DNA of 64,000 nt from Calendula officinalis (lineage: Eukaryota > Streptophyta > Magnoliopsida > Asterales > Asteraceae). The notes below the pieces were generated by a model. It was not told where the DNA came from, made no database searches, and was given only the letters and a program-made list of their open reading frames with translations. Below are positions 57,201 to 64,000 of the stretch, in pieces (position 1 is the stretch's first letter; every line of letters starts with the position of its first letter). The position numbers and the translations under genes were made by a program. The stretch lies in contig OY970825.1 of NCBI GenBank assembly GCA_963853835.1, positions 25,234,835 through 25,298,834 of the forward strand, given 5' to 3'.

Positions 57201-57399
57201 TCGCGCTCGATTTCCAGATTTTTGCGCCAACAACAACGTGACCCATTCACTCGAGGACGAGCTCATTGAAAAGGAGAGGGCAATTGATGCAAGCCCACCG
57301 CATAACCGGCCAATTGAATACTCGGGCCGGCCCAAGAGGATAACCCGCAAGCCTGCCAAGCTCATTGATGGAGCTTCTGGAAACCCACGTGACAATTGA
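54221..57399 (+). pseudogene. Ty3/gypsy chromovirus pol, 5'-truncated
   Basis: The first 130 bp still encode the end of the protease-RT linker (LGPIVADFSIPQMTF). After an indel in the A-run at 54350-54358 the frame is open to 57399, about 1000 residues. RT: VRKKDGTWRFCVDYRALNA, MPFGLTNAPSTFQ and VFSDDILIYS. RNase H: DVTTDASNIAIGAVLSQ. Integrase: HSTTIGGHSG zinc region with CAVCQQVK, core DRFSKSAHFI, SDRDSIF and YHPQTDGQTEVVN. The C-terminus has a chromodomain-like VLVEWDNLEISEATWENIDE. Gag, most of protease and both LTRs are absent. The order RT-RH-INT shows Ty3/gypsy. The left cut coincides with element B. Confidence 0.9.
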
Positions 57400-57632
57400 A
57401 GTAGTAAACCCACTTCCCTTAATATTTGCATGAGAATAGCTCAAGCATGCATAAGGTCCATGACCATTATTTCCTCCTGATTTCCAGCTAGTAGTTGTTA
57501 TTTTCCATTATTTAAAGTCGATGTAATTTACTTTTGAGTATCAGAAATATAAACCCAGAAAATTGCTCCAACTCCTTTGTCTTTTTCTTGGAGACTTGCC
57601 ATCTCAAATAGGCATATACCAATCAAATTGTA

Positions 57633-57884
57633 CTCCTCCGTCTCACAAAGAAGTTACATTTCTTTTGGGCACAATATTTTAGGTGATAGTTAGTGGTGAG
57701 TCACTAGTTTTACTTTTGATTAAAATATAAGATTGGATTTTAGAGAGAAAGATTGTTAGTGGATATTAATGGTGGGGTTTTTGGTAATAATAATATTTTA
57801 TTATGTGGGGTCTATCAAATGTGAGAAATTTATATGGGACAAAAGTTTAGCGAGAAATGTAAATTTTTTTTGGAACGGATAAAG
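57633..57884. mobile_element. Stowaway-like MITE, 252 bp
   Basis: Ends CTCCTCCGTCTCACAAAG and GGAACGGATAAAG are imperfect inverted repeats flanked by TA (57631-57632, 57885-57886). It is a different subfamily from the 312-bp elements. Confidence 0.82.
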
Positions 57885-57886
57885 TA

Positions 57887-58998
57887 TTTTTCTTTGTACA
57901 TTATATATCCTTGATAAAAATGACACTTTTATTTGCTTTATATAATATAACTATTAATAAAAATGTAATTGTAACATAATTTACGTTCTTTAATTTTTTC
58001 TGTGAACAAATTAATATTGTCACACATGTACAACATAGTATTTTACGCATGTTTCAGGCGAGATTTGAATACATTGTTTTTTAATTATTGAACTAGTTAC
58101 ATGACTAGAAGACTTTGGTGCAAGTAATTAAAATATAACTATTTAAATTGTATAGATCTACATTAAACATTATGTTATATAAGTAACATGGACATAACGA
58201 GATTGGTGCAATTAAATATATGCTGAAATATATATTAGTATTTTTAGTTAGGTTTACTAGGTATTACAGTATCATGAATTATTAGGTACAATATACTATC
58301 ATGAATTTACAAAATAGTCAATTTAGTACGTTTACTCATTAATTTGATTAGTATTCTTTCATATTTTAATTTCCTTATAATTTTTTACGAACTACAAAAT
58401 ATATGTTCATCTAAATATATTAAAATTGACGCAAATTGTATGATACATCATGACCAAATTAGTTCATCAATGTATTAAATTGACTATTTTTTAAGTTGAT
58501 AATTCTAAAATAAATAACACGGTAAATATTTTTCACGATAATAGAATACATTTTGGCATGGACCTGCAAAAAAATGATATAAACATAAAAACCTATTTAG
58601 AACACCTTCGGTGGTGGAATAACCGGAGAAGGCAACTGAAAGTAGGGTTTGTGAATGGATCGACTTTTCACGGGGTTTGAATTCAAAAAGATATATGTGG
58701 GTGGTGAGTCTGGATATGGTGGAAGAAAATGTATAAAGGAGAAAAGAAAAGAAAATATTCAATTCGTAAAGTAAAATTCCATGTATGGTCTATGTGATTT
58801 ATCACTTATTACATTCACAGTCATCTATCCTCACTTTATTTCAAAATGTTAAAAGGGTATTTTGGTCAATTATCTTTTATTATTCATACACAATAATTTC
58901 ATATCAAAGGATAACAATACTTTTAATGGGAGAGATGAAATGCAAAGTCCGGTAAAAGAAAATGAAGAGCATAATCGCAACTCTGACATGAAATTGCA
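57887..58998. other. AT-rich spacer, no gene recognised
   Basis: No ORF with family features on either strand. The 85-codon minus-strand ORF at 58505-58762 shows no recognisable domain. Confidence 0.45.
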
Positions 58999-59010
58999 TT
59001 ATATAAATAA
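58999..59010 (+). promoter_or_regulatory. TATA-like box upstream of L16 gene
   Basis: TTATATAAATAA, about 215 bp before the ATG at 59223. It is the best TATA candidate in the region, but distant. Confidence 0.45.
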
Positions 59011-59222
59011 AAGTGATATGTAGAAATCAACTCTTTCTTATTCTTATTTTTAAATTTTTTCCTATTTTTTATTATTATTAATTTGTTTTAATATCAGTTC
59101 CTGAAATCAGAATGGTCTAAATGCCGAAAACATATCCCGAAAACCAAACACTGTACTACTCGATCATTTTTACACAATATTGAAGTACCAAATCTCAAAC
59201 CCTAGCTTCCATTTTCACAGCG

Positions 59223-59822
59223 ATGGCACTATCAACGGCGGCAAGGATCGCCCGATCACTTCTAACTCTCCGATCACCGTCCTCCATCCCCCACCCCACC
59301 ATAGCATCGCTCACCGACTCTCTCACTTCCATCAATCTCAATCAATCCGCACTTACTAACGCTCACGTCAGATTCTACAACGGCGCTTTCATCCAAAAAA
59401 TGAAATTCCCCAAATTCCGCAAAGGAAGAGTCGAAGGAATCAAGGACGGTGCCGAGATCTGTTTCGGGAAATACGGTCTTCAAGCACTCGAACCTGCTCG
59501 AATCACAGCCAAACAGATCGAAGCTGGCCGGAGAGCATTGCAATTGAACGTTCGTCGCGGCGGCAAAGGAGGTAAGGTGTGGGTGCGTGTTTTTCCGTTT
59601 AAATCTGTTACATCGAAACCTGCAGAAACTCGTATGGGTAGAGGGAAAGGTGCGATTGCATATTGGGTTGCTCCGGTCAAACCGGGTCAAATACTGTATG
59701 AAATGGGTGGGGTAACAGAAGCTTTGGCTAAAAGAGCTATACAAATTGCTGGCTCTAAAATGCCTATTCAAACTAGGTCGATTATCCGTGATCCGAAAAC
59801 TAAAGAGATTGGTATTCGCTGA
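59223..59822 (+). CDS. RPL16: organellar ribosomal protein uL16 (L16p/L10e family), nuclear gene
   Basis: An intronless 199-residue protein. Residues 1-50 (MALSTAARIARSLLTLRSP...) are Arg/Ser-rich without acidic residues, like a mitochondrial or plastid presequence. From about residue 58 comes a bacterial-type L16: KFRKGRVEGIKDGAEICFGK, ARITAKQIEAGRRALQLNVRR, KVWVRVFPF, ETRMGRGKGAIAYWVAPVKP and ILYEMGGV. L16 sits in the large subunit near the tRNA sites and 5S rRNA. The sequence is closer to bacterial L16 than to cytosolic uL16 (L10e). A mitochondrial destination is more likely than plastid, since most plants keep plastid rpl16 in the plastome. The presequence resembles that of MORF2 at 61924. 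Confidence 0.85.
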   Translation: MALSTAARIARSLLTLRSPSSIPHPTIASLTDSLTSINLNQSALTNAHVRFYNGAFIQKMKFPKFRKGRVEGIKDGAEICFGKYGLQALEPARITAKQIEAGRRALQLNVRRGGKGGKVWVRVFPFKSVTSKPAETRMGRGKGAIAYWVAPVKPGQILYEMGGVTEALAKRAIQIAGSKMPIQTRSIIRDPKTKEIGIR

Positions 59823-60369
59823 ATTAGTTTGTTGATGATTTTAGCTCTACAAAAATGTCAGAATTCATATGATGATTATGATTCAAGTTTAAAGTTTTCG
59901 GTAATTTGACAGTTTTGTTTTTTGAGTGATTGTTATTTACTCATTTGCTAATAATTGTGTTTGATTTTGCTTACTTCACTTTATGGTGGTGAGAAAGTGT
60001 ATTGATTAATGAATGTAGAACTAAATCTTATATGGCTTGGCAATTTGTTTTGCCATGAAAATTGCAAGTTTTGATTTGGGGTTGATCATTAGTTTACATA
60101 GGAACATGCTTGAATATTTAGTAGATTGTTCTTGAAAGCTTGTATCTGCTGCAGAGCTTGGGGGCGGTCTACTGTGTAGGTAATCCGTATAATCCCTCAA
60201 ATTTTTCTGAATAGTGTTAAAAAATTATTTTTTTCTAGTGTAAGTGATTTCTCCAAGGAAAAAAATTTTCAGTTGGTGATACCCCTAGTTTTTGCCACTA
60301 TGTAGAGTCCCGGGTAAAATGGAGTGTTGCATTACATTTAAAATTTTGTGCACGGAGGCATATATATAA
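59823..60369. other. 3' flank of L16 gene
   Basis: Untranslated and intergenic sequence leading to a MULE-type MITE; no ORF of interest. Confidence 0.5.
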
Positions 60370-60536
60370 GGGTTTTGCTAATGACAGCCCTTAGGGCTGT
60401 CAATAGACATGCAACAAAAATTTGTACACCAATCAATAACCACCTCCTGGATTTTTGGAACTACTTCTCTCCATAGATAAATGTACAACTCCTATGCGCT
60501 TATTGACAGCCCTAAGGGCTGTCATTAGCAAAACCC
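60370..60536. mobile_element. Mutator-like MITE, 167 bp, 36-bp perfect inverted ends, 9-bp target duplication
   Basis: Both ends start GGGTTTTGCTAATGACAGCC and stay identical for 36 bp. Each end also contains its own palindrome TGACAGCCCTTAGGGCTGTCA less one base. The flanks TATATATAA (60361-60369 and 60537-60545) form a 9-bp duplication, the Mutator length. The perfect ends point to recent activity. Confidence 0.93.
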
Positions 60537-60548
60537 TATATATAATAA

Positions 60549-60663
60549 GAGCATGTTTATAAAAGTTTATATAAAGGTTTATAAGCTTATTAGCTTATGT
60601 AAACTTAATTAAATTTACATTTGTAAGCTTATAAGCTCTTACATAAGCTTTCCTAAACATGCC
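60549..60663. mobile_element. Tourist-like MITE, 115 bp, TAA target
   Basis: Imperfect inverted ends GAGCATGTTTATAAAAG and CTTTCCTAAACATGCC are flanked by TAA (60546-60548, 60664-60666). The middle is rich in AAGCTTATAAGCTT-like palindromes. It starts three bases after the Mutator-type target duplication. Confidence 0.75.
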
Positions 60664-60761
60664 TAAATCCATGTTAAAATTGGAAGCATCTCAAAATTTA
60701 TAGATTTTAAGCATGCTTGTATGTGTGTTTACACGTTTTAAAATCAAATCAATAGAAAAAA

Positions 60762-61091
60762 AGAGTAAAGTACAAAAAATGGTCCCTATGTTTTATACGA
60801 AATTATGGAATCGTTCCTCCATTGTTTTTATTACATGGATGGCCCTCAATGTTTGAACTTTTGCACTCGGAAGGTCCTAAGTCTGTTAACTCTGTTAATG
60901 TTGTGTACATACATATAACCATTTTACCCGAATTGTGGGCAATGATGGAGCCATGGATGATGATGAGGTGTTGGGTGGAGGTGAGTGGTGACGTGTTTCA
61001 GGATTAGAGATCAACCGTGTACTTTTTAAAACTTAGGGATCAAATTCATGATTTTTGGCAAACCATAGCTATGAACTGTGTATTTTACTCT
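60762..61091. mobile_element. possible MITE with AGAGTAAARTACA ends
   Basis: The ends AGAGTAAAGTACA and TGTATTTTACTCT are near-perfect inverted repeats 330 bp apart. The 5' part (GGTCCCTATGTTTTATACGAAA) belongs to a phrase that recurs in plant noncoding repeats. No target duplication was found. Confidence 0.55.
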
Positions 61092-61923
61092 CAACAGTTT
61101 CATGCAATGATCTCTGAACTCTCAAGTCTGAATATCATGCCTACATTTTTCTCTCTTCTTGATTGATAGTTAATTATGCAAAAACTTCGATCCACTTAAC
61201 CAACTTGACTAGATAAGTTGATGAGTTTTCCCAACTAGGGCTAGAAGAAAATATGAAAATAAATAATGGAACTAAGAACTCGGAGAAAATATAAATCTTG
61301 TCAGTTTTACGAGCTACTTAGTTATTCTTCATAGTTTTTTCCGATTATACACTTGTATGTTTGCAACTTTGCATTCATATATAACAGCTTTTTATAAGAG
61401 AAATAGTTTAAACTGGGTAGAAAGATAACTAGTCAGAAAATGTTAATATTTATACCGTTGATTAACTGGATGAGGTTTTTTCTTTGCCTAAGATGTACAC
61501 AAACTAATCGAAATATTTTTATGCCTGTTTTCTTTACATACGGTTGTTTTTTCTGTGGAGAAATTATATTTGTTCATATAATTTGTTCATATCCGTTTGA
61601 TAGGATGACATGTTTAATCCACTAATTCTTTCTCATAATATTAATATTTGATTTTGACAAATATCTTGATTTAATTAGTAGGAAGATAAATAAATATGAA
61701 TAGATGGTAGTGAGCAATACCATGAGTTTCTACTAAACTAGACAACACATCAATATATGGATGTAATCAATGGGCCTGAAATGATGGCAAAACATCACAC
61801 TAATTGGGGTTTTAGGTGTTAGTTGGGCCCAAATTTAAATATGTGAATACATCCATCGCTTCTCTTTATCCATAAACCCTTCCACCAAATCACACTCTCA
61901 CTCAAACCACCGTATCCAGAAAC
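61092..61923. other. upstream region of MORF2
   Basis: AT-rich. A light-regulated plastid gene promoter would be expected here, but I cannot single out a TATA box. The stretch ends in a CT/CA-rich leader. Confidence 0.45.
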
Positions 61924-63216
61924 ATGGCGGCGTCAACGGCAGCGGCAATCGGCCGATCACTCCTAACCTTCCGATCAACATATTCGTACCTTATGTTTTC
62001 CCGACGTCTCTTTTCTTCTTCATCTTCCATAGCTACAGCTCCACCTCTTCCCGGATTCTCTCGTCCTCTCCGATCGACGGTATCTCTTTCACACTCTCTC
62101 CGAGTTGCAGCACCAGCTGCGGTTCGCCTGAACCTTATCCGGTGCCGTGTGAACCGATCTGGAGGTGCGTACTCTCCGCTTAACTCCGGTTCGAACTTCA
62201 GTGATCGGCCGCCGACGGAGATGGCGCCGTTGTTCCCTGGATGTGATTACGAGCATTGGTTGATCGTCATGGATAAACCTGGAGGTGAAGGCGCCAATAA
62301 ACAGCAGATGATTGATTGCTATGTTCAAACCCTAGCTAAAGTTTTAGGAAGGTACGGCATAAACTCTAAATTTTCCTTTTTCTTAATCGACATTCAAAAG
62401 CTCATCATTTTTTGCCAATTGTTTCACTAGTTTGTAATTAAGTTTTAATCAATTCCTAAAGCCTTAATTTGACATATACATATTCATTTCAACCAATGGC
62501 GATGGCCTGAAATCACATGTTTTTAGGGTAATTAAGGTGTCTAGAACTGCCTATAATGTGCAATAATTAGAACATTTGGTACAGATAACCTTTCTAAAGT
62601 TGTTATATACCTTTTTTTAATTGTTAGTGAGGAAGAAGCAAAGCAGAAGATATATAATGTTTCCTGTGAAAGATACTTTGGATTTGGATGTGAGATAGAT
62701 GAAGAAACTTCAAATAAGCTCGAAGGTTCATCTGTTTTCTATTAATCCCCCTTTAATTTGATCAATTTTTCAACTTATCATTACTCACAAGCTTTAACTA
62801 TCTTTTGCAGGACTGCCTGGTGTTCTGTTTGTGCTTCCAGATTCATATGTGGATGCTGAAAACAAAGATTATGGAGGTAAGCTTATTTAAAGAAATTATT
62901 AGTTATTAGCATATGTGAAGTTAACTAAGAGGCCGGACACGAGTCCAAATCATTTTGCTGATCCGATCCAAATGAAAAAAATAGCTAACTCAGTTAGAAG
63001 ATTTGACTCGGTCAGTAACTAACTCAGTCAGCAACGGCCCCTAATTTCCTTTATTAATGACCACTTATTGTAGCTGAGCTGTATGTGAATGGAGAGATAG
63101 TTCAGAGATCACCTGAAAGGCAAAGGAGGGTGGAGCCCGTTCCACAAAGAGTTCAAGACCGACCCAGATACAATGACCGAACCCGATATGTTAGGCGTCG
63201 TGAAAACAGCCGGTAA
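61924..63216 (+). CDS. MORF2: MORF2 plastid RNA-editing factor (RIP/DAL family)
   Basis: Four exons: 61924-62351, 62628-62725, 62811-62876, 63074-63216, with GT-AG introns and consistent phases, 244 residues. The N-terminal ~85 residues are Ser/Ala/Arg-rich like a transit peptide. Then NRSGGAYSPLNSGSNFSDRP, the MORF box CDYEHWLIVMDKPGGEG...QMIDCYVQTLAKVLGS, CERYFGFGCEIDEETSNKLE, LPGVLFVLPDSYVD and the Arg-rich tail RYNDRTRYVRRRENSR. This matches Arabidopsis MORF2 (DAL1). MORF2 dimerises with MORF9 and binds PPR proteins to permit C-to-U editing in plastids; mutants are albino. The gene looks intact. Confidence 0.94.
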
Positions 63217-63494
63217 TCGTGATATCCTAAAGTATGTAATGAACAGATTATATCTTCTTGACATCTGAAATATCATTAGTGGATTGGAATCTTGGCTGTA
63301 ATCAACGTTTCTTATGTTTCCACAAACGTTAGCTTCTTTGCTTTCGATACGTAATTTCTAGTCAAGTATTAATATCAAGGTTGGTTTTGTCTATGTTTTG
63401 GATGACGAATTTACTCTTTTAACATTTGATTTAGAGAAACATAATTTAAAAAGAAATTTTATTTTGTCTATGTTAATAAGTAATACGATTTTAC

Positions 63495-63607
63495 CAAAGG
63501 GCTTATAGCCTAGTGGTATCAAAGTGATTAGGTTTATCACATGGTTGTGGGTTCAAGTCTTGGTTAGGACAAATCGCTCCACCAACTAAGAACGGCCATG
63601 AACCACC

Positions 63608-63655
<48 letters not shown>

Positions 63656-63735
63656 TTGGACCTGGTAAGTTCCCCTGTTGAGTCAAATTAAGCCGCAGGT
63701 AGATTTAGTGGGTGGTGCTTGCCGTTGAAAAAAAA
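63495..63735 (+). mobile_element. tRNA-derived SINE, 241 bp
   Basis: A box TAGCCTAGTGGTATC (about 63506) and B box GGGTTCAAGTC (about 63549), with a 3' end TTGCCGTTGAAAAAAAA. The 13-bp target duplication AATACGATTTTAC is exact (63482-63494, 63736-63748). Same 5' end as the SINE at 38333. Confidence 0.94.
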
Positions 63736-63755
63736 AATACGATTTTACTCTCGAG

Positions 63756-63854
63756 AACCAAATTGCTAACCCTCTTAATCTCTCTAATCTCCAACGACTC
63801 ATATTAACCAAATTGCTAACCCTCTTAATCTCTTATACTCCAACGACTCATATT
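63756..63854. repeat. 50-bp tandem duplication
   Basis: Two units start AACCAAATTGCTAACCCTC at 63756 and 63806, with one small indel between them. Directly follows the SINE. Confidence 0.9.
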
Positions 63855-64000
63855 AAGTTGTTAGGCTGGTCCACCAAGCTGTCACAAATAGAGGGTGATT
63901 TTCATGTCAGACTTTATATTGCATGTAATATATGTACTTGCACTGTGCAGTGTATGTATTAAGACTTATGGTGTTAAAATTAATTCTCATCACAAATACC
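63855..64000. other. window end, no gene seen
   Basis: No feature beyond AT-rich intergenic sequence. Confidence 0.4.

Noticed and set aside
59274..59771. 165-codon ORF antisense to L16
   Set aside because: A reverse-frame shadow of a conserved gene; no domain or start context.
59400..59822. Recent mitochondrial or plastid DNA insertion carrying rpl16
   Set aside because: The gene has its own presequence and no organelle sequence flanks it, so it is an established nuclear gene.
1..64000. CRISPR array, operon or riboswitch
   Set aside because: No regularly spaced short repeats with unique spacers and no bacterial gene organisation were seen; the window is plant nuclear DNA.

Overview
This is plant nuclear DNA, almost certainly from a eudicot. 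It carries spliced genes with GT-AG introns, a nuclear tRNA-Leu, plant-only families (MORF, SUVR, MYB-related SHAQKYF, DUF946/VPS62-like) and a dense load of plant transposons with tRNA-Met type primer-binding sites. Nothing in the sequence fixes the species; an asterid is only a guess.

Layout. 1-5139: a decayed Ty1/copia element on the minus strand that runs off the left edge. 5167-7572: a MITE and LINE patch (two 312-bp Stowaway-like elements, a 5'-truncated LINE, a hAT MITE with a perfect 8-bp target duplication). 8466-18453: the most unusual block, a head-to-head inverted duplication of a MYB-related gene. One arm has been hit by a Helitron and by a gag-only LTR retrotransposon with 2.2-kb LTRs (element A, 8569-16504). 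The other arm is a natural empty-site control for both insertions. 19700-19728: a second Helitron 3' end of the same family. 21440-21520: tRNA-Leu(CAG). 21957-25288: a small tail-anchored-like protein gene and a DUF946/VPS62-like gene. 26464-28487: two hAT MITEs. 29360-32521: a TPR-like gene with an in-frame stop. 32967-37709: a complete Ty1/copia insertion with identical 167-bp LTRs, a CATAT target duplication and several frameshifts. 38333-38537: a SINE. 39438-42442: a SUVR-type SET-domain histone methyltransferase gene. 44598-45608: a cytosolic sulfotransferase gene. 45697-54220: a second gag-only element with 2.8-kb LTRs (element B), preceded by the 108-bp tail of another copy and abutting a 5'-truncated Ty3/gypsy chromovirus pol (54221-57399). 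59223-63216: a nuclear organellar ribosomal protein L16 gene and the plastid RNA-editing factor gene MORF2, whose N-terminal presequences look related. MITEs, a second SINE and a 50-bp tandem duplication fill the rest.

The host genes do not form an operon or pathway. MORF2 and L16 both act in organelle gene expression, and SUVR is a chromatin factor. The larger story is transposon layering, with many insertions datable or provable from target duplications and empty sites. Element A and element B both lack pol, both keep a Gag-like protein with the same three-knuckle zinc module, and both carry clusters of GTTC(A/G)CG...CG(T/C)GAAC palindromes in their LTRs. All splice sites and LTR ends were read by eye; no alignment or search was run.
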